Source: an uncultured Pseudoflavonifractor sp.
GTDB lineage: Bacteria > Bacillota_A > Clostridia > Oscillospirales > Oscillospiraceae
Assembly (NCBI GenBank): GCA_947575475.1
Contig: CANPNN010000027.1
Location: 1 to 12,390 of the forward strand
Direction of reading: 5' to 3'
Length of the DNA stretch: 12,390 nt
In this document: piece after piece, positions 6,060-12,390 of the stretch
Layout of the letters: each line of letters opens with the position of its first letter
Numbering within the stretch: position 1 is the stretch's first letter
The notes under the pieces: model-generated
What the model was told of the DNA's origin: nothing
What the model saw: the letters and a program-made list of their open reading frames with translations, nothing else
Databases searched by the model: none
Program-made: the position numbers and the translations under genes

Positions 6060-6886
6060 GGAGAACGCTGCTGGCGGTGTGTCTCGCCCTGCTGGCGCTG
6101 TGCGCTGCCTGCGTACCGGACGGCTCCGGGGAGGGGCCGGGAGGGGGAGAGGCGGCGGTTTGGTTCCTGGCCAACGGCAATGGGGAGACGGGGGCGGCTC
6201 TGGCTCCGGAGTACCGTCCGGTGCCTGAAGGGTCGGGAGAAGAGAAGCTTCTGAAGATGCTCCTGGCCGGACCGGAGAGTCTGGAGCTGAGCAGTCCCTT
6301 TCCCCGGGGAACGGCCCTGAAAAGCCTGCGGCTGGAGGGGGACCTGGCGTTGGTGGATCTGTCGGAGGCCTACGGGGGTCTCTCGGGGGCTGACCTGAGC
6401 CTGGCTGACGGGTGTATCGTGCTGACCCTGAGTCAGTTTTCCCAGGTGAAGCGGGTTTATCTGACGGTGGAGGGCCGCCCCAGACCCTTTCGGGACCAAG
6501 TGCTGAGCGCCCAAGATTTCCTCTTGGAAAACGGCGCGGGGGGAGAGAGTCAGATGGAGGCCCGGCTTTGGTTTCCCGGGGAGGAGGATATCGCCCCTGA
6601 GGAGCGGACCTTGGAGCTGCGCATGGGGGACTGTCCTGAGATCGCCGTTCTGCAGGCCCTGTTGGCCGGACCGGAGAGCGGGGAGCTTCAGCCCCTCTGC
6701 CCGGAGGGGACTGCGCTGTTGTCCCTGACGGTGGAGGAGGAGCGGTATGTGGTGGATGTGAGTGGGTCCTGGCTGGAAGGGGAGGAGGACCCACGCCGGA
6801 TCCAGGCCATCGCTGCCACTCTGGCGGAGTGGGAGCCTGAAGCCCGTGTGGAGCTGCTGGTGGAGGGACAGCCGGCGGAGAGATAA
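6056..6886 (+). CDS. Lipoprotein with two GerMN (sporulation/spore germination) domains
   Basis: A 276-residue predicted lipoprotein. A short signal peptide ends in a lipobox-like LCAAC with acceptor Cys19 (Cys at -3 is slightly unusual). A glycine-rich linker follows, then two GerMN domains at about 33-142 and 167-272. Both contain the motif LLAGPES (69-75 and 202-208) followed by FPRGTALKSL or CPEGTALLSL and a strand ending in a valine/aspartate pair (ALVDLSEAY; YVVDVSGSW). GerMN domains occur in GerM of spore formers and in actinobacterial LpqB, and are thought to bind partners or cell wall at the outer membrane face. ATG 6056 overlaps the kinase stop (ATGA) with AAGGAGG at 6041-6047. The coupling suggests it is an accessory sensor partner of this kinase; that role is inference. 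Confidence 0.9.
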   Translation: MRRTLLAVCLALLALCAACVPDGSGEGPGGGEAAVWFLANGNGETGAALAPEYRPVPEGSGEEKLLKMLLAGPESLELSSPFPRGTALKSLRLEGDLALVDLSEAYGGLSGADLSLADGCIVLTLSQFSQVKRVYLTVEGRPRPFRDQVLSAQDFLLENGAGGESQMEARLWFPGEEDIAPEERTLELRMGDCPEIAVLQALLAGPESGELQPLCPEGTALLSLTVEEERYVVDVSGSWLEGEEDPRRIQAIAATLAEWEPEARVELLVEGQPAER

Positions 6887-6889
6887 CGC

Positions 6890-6931
6890 AAAAAAGAGGA
6901 CCAGCCCTGGACTTTGGGCTGGTCCTTTTTT
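6890..6931 (+). terminator. Bidirectional Rho-independent terminator
   Basis: A perfect 10-bp stem, GGACCAGCCC (6898-6907) with GGGCTGGTCC (6916-6925), and an 8-nt loop. Six T follow on the right (6926-6931), and six A precede on the left (6890-6895), which form a T-run on the minus strand. It closes the comEA-lipoprotein operon (stop 6886) and the opposing gntR (stop 6949). Confidence 0.9.
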
Positions 6932-6948
6932 GATGAGGGGATACGGAT

Positions 6949-7626
6949 TCAATCGCTGAAATATTGGGGATACCGCTCCCGGATGGCAGCAGCGTCCACC
7001 TTATACCGGTCCAGATGTTTCTCCATCAGGCTTCGGGCCGCCGCCGGGTCCCTTTGCCGGACGGCTCTGGCGATCTGGGCGTGGTCCTGGACGATCTTGA
7101 TATCCTTTACGGAGGATAAAGCCATGCTCCGCACCCGGTCAAAGTGGATGGAGATGGTGTTTATAAGCTGGTAGACCTGCTCTTTCCGGGCGATGCGGAA
7201 AAGAAGCCGGTGAAACTGATCGTCCAAAGACAAAAGCTGCAGGGGATCAAAGTGCTCCAGATAGAAGGTTTGAAGGCAAACATTCTCCTCCAGAAGGGCC
7301 TCCTCCTCCCCGGTAGCTATGGTGCAGGCCAGCTCGGCTACGGCGCACTCCAATACCTTTCGCGCAAACCGGGACTCCTCTACCAGATCATAGTCAATGG
7401 GAGCCACCAGACTTTTTTTCTGGGGGGCGACTGTGATGATCTTTACCTTTGCCAGCTCAATAAGGGCCTCCCGTATCGGGGTGCGGGAGAGACCCAGCTC
7501 AGAGGCCAGCTCATTTTCGCTGATGGAACTGCCGGGGGCCAGGTCCAGGGAGATGATATTCTCCTTGATGGAGCGAAGGGCGTAGTCCCGGCCGGTCTCC
7601 CGGGGCAAACGCTGCAAAAGACGCAT
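6949..7626 (-). CDS. GntR-family (FadR/FCD subfamily) regulator of the uxu operon
   Basis: A 225-residue transcription factor. The N-terminal winged helix (about 10-75) contains the GntR signature SISENELASELGLSRTPIRE. The C-terminal all-helical FCD domain (about 82-212) has the usual metal/ligand residues: Asp135/136 and His139 (DDQFH), His182 (DHAQI) and His204 (KHLDRY). Such regulators (UxuR, ExuR type) typically repress hexuronate genes until a sugar acid binds the FCD domain. The ATG at 7624-7626 is chosen over a start 10 codons earlier because AAGGAGGT (complement of 7633-7640) lies 7 nt upstream. It is the last gene of uxuA-uxuB-gntR, 22 bp after uxuB, and probably autoregulates the operon through a palindrome upstream of uxuA. 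The exact effector is unknown. Confidence 0.92.
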   Translation of the reverse strand: MRLLQRLPRETGRDYALRSIKENIISLDLAPGSSISENELASELGLSRTPIREALIELAKVKIITVAPQKKSLVAPIDYDLVEESRFARKVLECAVAELACTIATGEEEALLEENVCLQTFYLEHFDPLQLLSLDDQFHRLLFRIARKEQVYQLINTISIHFDRVRSMALSSVKDIKIVQDHAQIARAVRQRDPAAARSLMEKHLDRYKVDAAAIRERYPQYFSD

Positions 7627-7648
7627 GGGCGTACCTCCTTGTACCGGG

Positions 7649-9262
7649 TCAGCCAAGGTGCTTTTGCAGGGTGGAGCGCACGGCCCCGGGGCCGGAGAGC
7701 ATCTCCCGCAGGAAAGCCTCGATCTTGCCGGCCAATCCCACGCTGATCAGGTCGACCCCAAAGATGGCGGGGTTGGAGAGGATGAGGGGGAGCTTGCCCG
7801 CCACACTGTCCGGGTCTCCCAGAGTCACCCCGCGGAGCTGGGCCTGCAGGGTATCCAGCATGGGGTCGGGGCTGCACTCCATGGGGCTGCCGGTATCGTC
7901 CACCGCCAGCAGGTACCGCAGCCAACCGGCGATGGCCAGGGGGATATAGGTGAGTTGGCCCGGGTCCAGATCGGGGCGGGAGAGGTAGCTTTTGATGGTC
8001 TCGCCATAGCGGATCGCTACCTTCTGGCTGGTGTCAGTGGCGATGCGCTGGGGAGCGTCGGGGATAAAGGGGTTGGGCAGCCTCTGGTCGATGACCTCAT
8101 GGATAAAGGCAATGGGGCTTAGGATCTTGGGATCCACCACCACAGGAATGCCCTCCGTATAGCCGATCTTTTCAATAAGAGCCACCAGCTGGGGGTCCTT
8201 CATTTCGGCGGCGATGGAGTCATAGCCCAGCAGGCAGCCGTACACCGCCAGGGCGGTGTGAAGGGGGTTGAGGCAGGTGGTCACCTTCATTTTTTCGGTG
8301 TTGTTTACCGTATCCCGGTCAGTGAGGTAGACCCCTGCCCGCTCCAGCGGGGGGCGGCCGTTGGGGAAGCGGTCCTCAATGACCAGGTACTGGGGCTCTT
8401 CGGCGTTGACAAAGGGAGCGATAAAAGTGTTTTTGGCGGTGACGATGGGGGACATGTCCTCAACGCCGGCGTCGGCGAGGGCCTTCTCCACCACCTTGGA
8501 AGGGCGCGGAGTGATCTTGTCGATCATAGACCAGGGGAAAGAGACTTTCTTCTCATCCCGCACCCAATCCACAAAGGAGTCGGGGAGAAAGCCTCTCTCC
8601 TGCCACTTTTCCACCACGGTGAGGATACTGCTTTTCAGCTTTTCTCCGTTGTGGGAGCAGTTATCCATGCTGACCATGGCGATGGGGGACCCTCCGGCGT
8701 TCCACCGCTCCAGAAGAAGAGCGGCCACCATGCTCATGGCGTGGGAGCAGTTTGCGGGGCCATGTTCAAAATCTGCCTGAACAAAGGGAAAGAACTCCCC
8801 CTGGAGGTTGGTGAGAGCGTAGCCCTTCTCGGTGATAGTGAAGCTGACCATTTGAAGAGAGGGACTGCGGAAAGCGGCCCGCAGGGCGTCCAGGTCCTGG
8901 GGGTAGGCGTTTCCGGCCCGAAGCCCACCGGCGATGGAGGCAAGGACCTCCTTTTTCATGGAGCCGTCGGGGAGCAGGCTCACCATCAGGGTCATATTGT
9001 CAAAAGGGGCGTATATTTTGTCAATAATGTCATAGTCAAAGGTGTCGGCGGCGATGATGCCGCCCTTTACCAGCCCCTGCTCCAAAAGCCGCTGTTGAAG
9101 TCCGGCGATGAAGCCGCGGAAGATGTTGCCCGCCCCAAAGTGGACCCAGGTGGGATCGCTTGCCGTCTCAGCCCGCATTTCGGCCCAGTCGAAGCCGGGA
9201 AGCTTGATCCCGGCCTGTTCCCAGGCGCTGCGGTTTTTCAGACCTTCATAACAAAGTTTCAT
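7649..9262 (-). CDS. uxuB: Mannitol dehydrogenase-family oxidoreductase, probable fructuronate reductase (D-mannonate oxidoreductase)
   Basis: A 537-residue long-chain (polyol-specific) dehydrogenase. It should interconvert D-fructuronate and D-mannonate with NADH in the cytoplasm. The N-terminal Rossmann entry VHFGAGNIFRGF is at 40-51. The family active-site element MKVTTCLNPLHTAL (325-338) offers Lys326, Asn332 and His335 as the catalytic set. Spacing between the Lys and Asn is one residue longer than I recall for E. coli UxuB and Pseudomonas mannitol dehydrogenase (from memory), so this belongs to the longer Firmicutes branch. ATG at 9260-9262 has a GGGGAGGA site just upstream, and the gene starts 13 bp after the uxuA stop. 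The reaction is assigned from the pairing with uxuA and a GntR regulator; another ketose acid or polyol is possible. Confidence 0.88.
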   Translation of the reverse strand: MKLCYEGLKNRSAWEQAGIKLPGFDWAEMRAETASDPTWVHFGAGNIFRGFIAGLQQRLLEQGLVKGGIIAADTFDYDIIDKIYAPFDNMTLMVSLLPDGSMKKEVLASIAGGLRAGNAYPQDLDALRAAFRSPSLQMVSFTITEKGYALTNLQGEFFPFVQADFEHGPANCSHAMSMVAALLLERWNAGGSPIAMVSMDNCSHNGEKLKSSILTVVEKWQERGFLPDSFVDWVRDEKKVSFPWSMIDKITPRPSKVVEKALADAGVEDMSPIVTAKNTFIAPFVNAEEPQYLVIEDRFPNGRPPLERAGVYLTDRDTVNNTEKMKVTTCLNPLHTALAVYGCLLGYDSIAAEMKDPQLVALIEKIGYTEGIPVVVDPKILSPIAFIHEVIDQRLPNPFIPDAPQRIATDTSQKVAIRYGETIKSYLSRPDLDPGQLTYIPLAIAGWLRYLLAVDDTGSPMECSPDPMLDTLQAQLRGVTLGDPDSVAGKLPLILSNPAIFGVDLISVGLAGKIEAFLREMLSGPGAVRSTLQKHLG

Positions 9263-9275
9263 GGTATCCTCCCCT

Positions 9276-10352
9276 TTATTTGGACGATTTTTCGATGGCC
9301 TCCCAAAGACCGTTCAGATAGCAGGCCCCCAGGGCCCGGTCATACAGCCCATAGCCGGGACGGCCTACCTCGTCCCAGATCATCCGGCCGTGGTCAGGGC
9401 GGATATAGGTGTCGGGACAGACGTCGTGGACCGCCTTCATGATCTCATATAGGTCCAGGTCTCCGGTGGAGCTGAGGTGGGCGGCCTCCCGGAATTTGTG
9501 GGGGCCCAGGTGCTTTACATTGCGGATGTGAAGGCAGCCGATGCGCCCCATCTTTCCAAAATGGCGGATGATGGAGGGCAGGTCGTTGGCCGGGTCGGAG
9601 CCAAGGGAGCCGGTACACAGGCACAGGGTGTTGCAGGGGGAGTCGTGAAGCTTTACCATTTTGTCAAAATCTTCCTGGCTGTGGGTGATCCGGGGCAGGC
9701 CAAAGATAGGCCAGGCGGGGTCGTCGGGGTGGCAGGCCATTTTAACGCCGCACTCCTCGCAGGTGGGGATGATCCCGTCCAGGAAGTACTTGAAATTGGC
9801 CCGCAGGTCATCGGGAGTAATAGACCGATATCTCTCCAGAGTAGTTTCCAGCTCGGCAAGACGGGCCGGCTCCCAACCGTGGAGGGTAAAGACCTTGGCA
9901 TTCTAAATGGTATTATTCACCTACTCCAGCGGGCCCATATCGCCCAGTTCAGCCTCGTCGAAATAGAGACTGTTGGAGCCGTCCTCTGGGATGAGGCGGG
10001 CAAGGTCGGTGCGCAGCCAGTCAAAAACAGGCATGAAGTTGTAGACGATGACCTTGACTCCATATTTGGCCAAATTGCGGATAGTGATACAGTAGTTTTC
10101 GATGTATTTATCCCGGGAGGGAAGGCCCATCTTTATGTCCTCGTGGACATTGACCGACTCAATGACCTCACACGCAAGGCCGGCGGCGTGGACCTCGCTG
10201 ATGTAGGACTCGATCTCCTCCTCGGTCCAGACCTCTCCTGCGGCCTTATAGTCCAGAACGCCCATAAGACCGGACATACCGGGGATCTGCCGGATCTGTT
10301 TGAGGGTGATGCGGTCGCTTTGGGAGCCATACCAGCGGAACGTCATTTTCAT
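9276..10352 (-). pseudogene. uxuA: Mannonate dehydratase interrupted by two in-frame TAG codons
   Basis: A full-length mannonate dehydratase frame of 359 codons (D-mannonate to 2-keto-3-deoxygluconate, metal-dependent TIM barrel), read from ATG 10350-10352 (GGAGG, complement of 10362-10366) to TAA 9276-9278. The N-terminal part contains [16 protein letters not shown] and YNFMPVFDW. The C-terminal part contains [40 protein letters not shown] and [12 protein letters not shown]. Codon 144 (9921-9923) and codon 150 (9903-9905) are TAG; the five codons between read VNNTI. There is no frameshift, and total length matches Gram-positive UxuA (about 359 residues, from memory). Normal translation gives a 143-residue fragment lacking most of the metal site. 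No convincing restart exists for the rest: a GTG directly after the first TAG runs into the second. The downstream genes are intact. A recent pseudogene is most likely; readthrough is not excluded. Confidence 0.9.
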
Positions 10353-10387
10353 GGGGAAAGCCTCCTTTGTCTGTGTTGATCAAGGGT

Positions 10388-10416
10388 AGAATACCACATT
10401 TGCCGCAACTTGTCTA
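10388..10416 (-). promoter_or_regulatory. Predicted promoter of the uxuA-uxuB-gntR operon
   Basis: On the minus strand: TAGACA (complement of 10411-10416; 5 of 6 to TTGACA), a 17-bp spacer and TATTCT (complement of 10388-10393) preceded by TGG, an extended -10. The expected start is near 10381, about 30 nt before the uxuA ATG. The -10 sits inside a small inverted repeat GGTA-gaa-TACC (10385-10395). Confidence 0.6.
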
Positions 10417-10428
10417 CAAGTATACAAG
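10409..10428. promoter_or_regulatory. Candidate GntR operator over the uxu -35 box
   Basis: The palindrome CTTGT-CT-ACAAG (10409-10420) is followed by TATACAAG, so the TACAAG half-site is repeated 8 bp on (10415-10420 and 10423-10428). The GTnTAC core surrounded by TT/AA agrees with the operator type reported for FadR-subfamily GntR proteins. It covers the -35 of the uxuA promoter, a classic position for repression. Assignment to the gntR product of this operon is inference. Confidence 0.55.
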
Positions 10429-10475
10429 ATAAAAAAGACCCAGCTGATATAAAGTATGAAAAGGGCGCATGGGCC

Positions 10476-10504
10476 TTGCAAAACCGGCGGGAAAAAGGTA
10501 CACT
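10476..10504 (+). promoter_or_regulatory. Weak candidate promoter of the MFS gene
   Basis: TTGCAA (10476-10481), a 17-bp spacer and TACACT (10499-10504), each 4 of 6 to consensus. It would give a leader of about 110 nt before the TTG start. An alternative -10-like TATAAA lies at 10448-10453 with no clear -35. The 266-bp gap between uxuA and the transporter (10353-10618) otherwise holds the uxu promoter and operator; no RNA structure or gene of note was seen in it. Confidence 0.3.
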
Positions 10505-10618
10505 TAAAAATACATATTAAATGAAAAGAGAAGCGGAATATGGAGGAAAGGGAATTGCCGCTTCAGATACGGCTGACGCCGCCGGTACTCCGGGAGAAAC
10601 GGAAAAGGAGATGGGAGA

Positions 10619-11827
10619 TTGAAACCGATAACGGATCGAGCAGAGCAGGAGAGACAGGAGGACCGTCTCCTGAAAAATATGCTGTTGGCCTACTTTCTCA
10701 GCGGATGGACCGCCCTGTTTGGGGCGCTTCTTCCCCGTTTGAGACAGGTCTATGGCCTGAGCTATGAGACGGCTGGGATGCTTTTATCCAGCCGGTCGGT
10801 GGGCAACATGGCCGCTATGCTGGGCTCAGGGCTTCTGGTGCTGTATTTGGGGCGGAAAAGGGGGATCCTGCTCATGACCTCCTGGGCGGTGGTGAGTTAT
10901 TTTGTTCTGACCAGCGGCCTGGGGGGAGTGGGGGTGTTGGTGGTCATTTGCCTTTTGGAGGGGGCGGCAGGAGGAGGGATCGCCAATTTTGCCAATACGG
11001 TGATCTCCACCCTTCCGGGGGAGAAGGCCACCCGGGGGTTTAACCTGCTCCACGGAAGCTACGCCATAGGGGCCTTTCTGACGCCCTTGGCGCTGACGCT
11101 GTGCACCGGTATATGGCCGGTCCAGGGCTGGCGGGTGATGACGGGCTTTTTGTGTGTACTATGCCTGGGACAGATGGCTATCTATGCCCGAATGCCCATG
11201 CCGCCGGAGACGGAGGGCGGTAGTGTGCGGGGAGCGGATTGGAGCTTTCTGCGCAATCGCCGGTTTTGGCTGGGAACGCTGATGATCTTCTTTTATCTGT
11301 CGGTAGAGTATACTATTATGGGGTGGCTTGTCACTTATTTCCAGGATGCGGGAGTGCTGGACCATCAACTGGCCCAACTGATGAGCGGCCTTTTATGGCT
11401 GGTGATGTTCGCGGGCCGGGCCTTGGGCGCCGTGCTGACGGGCAGAGTATCCCGGAATGCCATACTGGTGGTGGACGTGCTGGGATTGCTGGTATGCTAT
11501 CTGTGGATGATCTCGGTGGAGACCTCCTGGGCGGTGGTGCTGGGACTGTGCGGGGTGGGAGCTTTTATGGCGACCCTCTATCCCACCGCCTTTGCTTTTG
11601 GCAGCGACTGTATTAAAGGCAGCGACCTGGGCTGTGGCGTGATGAATTTTATCGGGGCTATAGGGGGGACCATTACCCCTGCGCTGGTGGGACTTGTGGC
11701 GGAGAAGACGGGAGACATTCGCTCCGGTATGGCCCTGGCGGCGGTAGGGATCGTCCTGCTTCTGGCCAGTGTTTTGGTCAGTGTGGGAAGTGTTCACCGG
11801 GAGCAGCGGAGGAAAACGGAGGCGTGA
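10619..11827 (+). CDS. MFS transporter, probably for a sugar acid
   Basis: A 402-residue inner-membrane protein with about twelve hydrophobic segments in two halves (first about 20-40; last about 372-391) and a soluble central loop (about 192-215). Between TM2 and TM3 it has the MFS motif-A remnant LYLGRKRG (75-82). The start is TTG at 10619, supported by AAAAGGAG (10603-10610) 8 nt upstream; the first in-frame ATG is 20 codons later, at the edge of TM1, with no ribosome site. Divergence from the uxu operon across a shared regulatory gap suggests it imports a hexuronate or related sugar acid, perhaps under the same GntR regulator. Sequence style is close to the FucP-like/general sugar MFS groups rather than to ExuT, so the substrate is uncertain. 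Confidence 0.85.
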   Translation: MKPITDRAEQERQEDRLLKNMLLAYFLSGWTALFGALLPRLRQVYGLSYETAGMLLSSRSVGNMAAMLGSGLLVLYLGRKRGILLMTSWAVVSYFVLTSGLGGVGVLVVICLLEGAAGGGIANFANTVISTLPGEKATRGFNLLHGSYAIGAFLTPLALTLCTGIWPVQGWRVMTGFLCVLCLGQMAIYARMPMPPETEGGSVRGADWSFLRNRRFWLGTLMIFFYLSVEYTIMGWLVTYFQDAGVLDHQLAQLMSGLLWLVMFAGRALGAVLTGRVSRNAILVVDVLGLLVCYLWMISVETSWAVVLGLCGVGAFMATLYPTAFAFGSDCIKGSDLGCGVMNFIGAIGGTITPALVGLVAEKTGDIRSGMALAAVGIVLLLASVLVSVGSVHREQRRKTEA

Positions 11828-11927
11828 TCCTTTTATAGTAAGGGGGAAAAAGGCAATGGGCCGCATTGCGGAGCCTGTCGGGGCGAAAGCCTGCCGGATC
11901 TGGCGCTTATGCCTTTTAGCCTTTTCT

Positions 11928-11972
11928 GAAAAGCCGAGAGGCCCGATGGGATTTCCCATCGGGCCGCTCGGC
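11928..11972 (-). terminator. Strong hairpin terminator for the leftward reductase gene
   Basis: A 12-bp perfect stem (11940-11951 with 11954-11965, two-base TT loop) extended by six further pairs (11933-11938 with 11967-11972) after one A/G mismatch. Read leftward it is followed by TTTTC, so it best serves the minus-strand reductase (stop 11999). On the plus strand the trailing bases are GTTAAAAG, so it is at best a poor terminator for the transporter. The rest of the 171-bp gap (11828-11998) holds only a small hairpin GCAATG/CATTGC (11853-11869). Confidence 0.6.
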
Positions 11973-11998
11973 GTTAAAAGTAAGGCGAGATAAAAAGC

Positions 11999-12390
11999 TT
12001 AATTTCCGGCGGCGCTCTTGCCGGCGATCTGACCGAAGGTAAAGATATCGGCGATAGCATTGCCGCCCAGACGGTTGCCCGCATGGATACCGCCGGTCAC
12101 TTCGCCGGCAGCCCACAGGCCGGGGATGGCCTTGCCGCTGGTGGAGATGACTTCAGCCTCGGTATTGATCTTCACGCCGCCCATGGTGTGGTGCAAAGAG
12201 GCCTTGCGGGGGCTGATGCAGATGCCCACATCGTCATGGCTCTCAATGTACTCCAGGTCGATGTAACCCTTCAGGTTGCCCTTGTGGAAGTCAGGATCGT
12301 TCTGAGCCTCCACGTAGCTGTTATACTGCTCGATCACGGTGCGCAGCTGCTCCTCGGTGAAGGAGGAGGTGGCGCCGCCGGCGGGGGTCT
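11999..12390 (-). CDS. Flavocytochrome c-type FAD-dependent reductase (fumarate/urocanate reductase-like), C-terminal part
   Basis: The last 130 codons of a larger gene whose start lies beyond the right edge; the frame is open to base 12390. It contains HHTMGGV, carrying the histidine that binds the substrate carboxylate in flavocytochrome c fumarate reductases. It also contains IPGLWAAGEVTGG and NRLGGNAIADIFTFGQIAG, the FAD-binding C-terminal signature with the second substrate arginine (NRLGG). Such enzymes reduce unsaturated acids (fumarate, urocanate, methacrylate, cinnamate-like) as anaerobic electron acceptors, often extracellularly with covalent FMN domains; the domains that would show this are outside the window. 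The stop is TAA at 11999-12001, followed by a strong leftward terminator. The substrate cannot be named. Confidence 0.88.
   Translation of the reverse strand, partial: TPAGGATSSFTEEQLRTVIEQYNSYVEAQNDPDFHKGNLKGYIDLEYIESHDDVGICISPRKASLHHTMGGVKINTEAEVISTSGKAIPGLWAAGEVTGGIHAGNRLGGNAIADIFTFGQIAGKSAAGN

Noticed and set aside
5787..6952. Minus-strand Pro/Arg/Ser-rich frames opposite the kinase end and the GerMN lipoprotein
   Set aside because: Typical antisense shadows of GC-rich genes; they also run through the terminator.
9276..9740. C-terminal part of uxuA as a separate gene starting at the ATG at 9738-9740
   Set aside because: That Met lies inside the conserved [10 protein letters not shown] segment, has no ribosome site and would give a partial barrel; it is part of the interrupted uxuA.
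9903..9923. Frameshift as the cause of the broken uxuA
   Set aside because: Both halves are in the same frame and the codon count between flanking motifs is preserved, so only the two TAG codons break it.
9903..9923. Pyrrolysine at the TAG codons
   Set aside because: No pyl genes or methylamine methyltransferases are in the window, and mannonate dehydratase is not a known pyrrolysine protein; kept only as part of a general readthrough test.
8258..10379. Long plus-strand frames opposite uxuB and uxuA
   Set aside because: They mirror well-identified genes and show only antisense-type composition.
10540..10767. 75-codon frame ahead of and overlapping the transporter
   Set aside because: No clear ribosome site, no similarity to a known leader peptide, and most of it overlaps the transporter in another frame.

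Overview
The window is a high-GC, gene-dense stretch of a bacterial chromosome. Protein style (TSCPD-only small protein, tandem GerMN lipoprotein, flavocytochrome c-type reductase, PBP5-type carboxypeptidase), Shine-Dalgarno sites of the AAGGAGG type and consensus-like promoters point to a GC-rich anaerobic Firmicute, most likely a gut Oscillospiraceae (Flavonifractor/Lawsonibacter/Intestinimonas-like). That placement is inference from sequence style, not from a marker gene. No tRNA, rRNA, CRISPR array, insertion sequence or prophage gene was seen.

Layout. (1) 1-1056, plus strand: the 3' end of a DAHP synthase (aroF) followed 1 nt later by prephenate dehydrogenase (tyrA), an aromatic amino acid operon. 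(2) 1085-1916, plus: a good promoter, a four-cysteine TSCPD protein, an O6-alkylguanine-DNA alkyltransferase, and a long nested hairpin that ends transcription in both directions. (3) 1945-3348, minus: a D-Ala-D-Ala carboxypeptidase with signal peptide and C-terminal anchor. It diverges from (4) 3445-6886, plus: a short ComEA-like helix-hairpin-helix protein, an OmpR-type response regulator, a sensor histidine kinase and a double-GerMN lipoprotein. The start codon overlaps the preceding stop at comEA/regulator and at kinase/lipoprotein. The regulator-kinase-GerMN lipoprotein order resembles actinobacterial MtrA-MtrB-LpqB. A pair of GC-rich hairpins sits between regulator and kinase. (5) 6949-10352, minus: a hexuronate operon transcribed uxuA-uxuB-gntR. 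(6) 10619-11827, plus: a divergent MFS transporter, probably the permease of that pathway. (7) 11999-12390, minus: the C-terminus of a flavocytochrome c-type fumarate/urocanate-like reductase.

The most notable point is that uxuA (mannonate dehydratase) carries two in-frame TAG codons six codons apart, with length and frame otherwise intact and full homology on both sides. No intact gene in the window ends in TAG (seven TGA, seven TAA). A recent pseudogene is the plain reading; amber readthrough or recoding is the interesting alternative. Other points worth a look are a perfect 9-bp inverted repeat built from two extended -10 elements facing each other between the carboxypeptidase and comEA genes, a GntR-type palindrome lying on the -35 box of the uxu promoter, and the REP-like hairpin unit inside the two-component operon.
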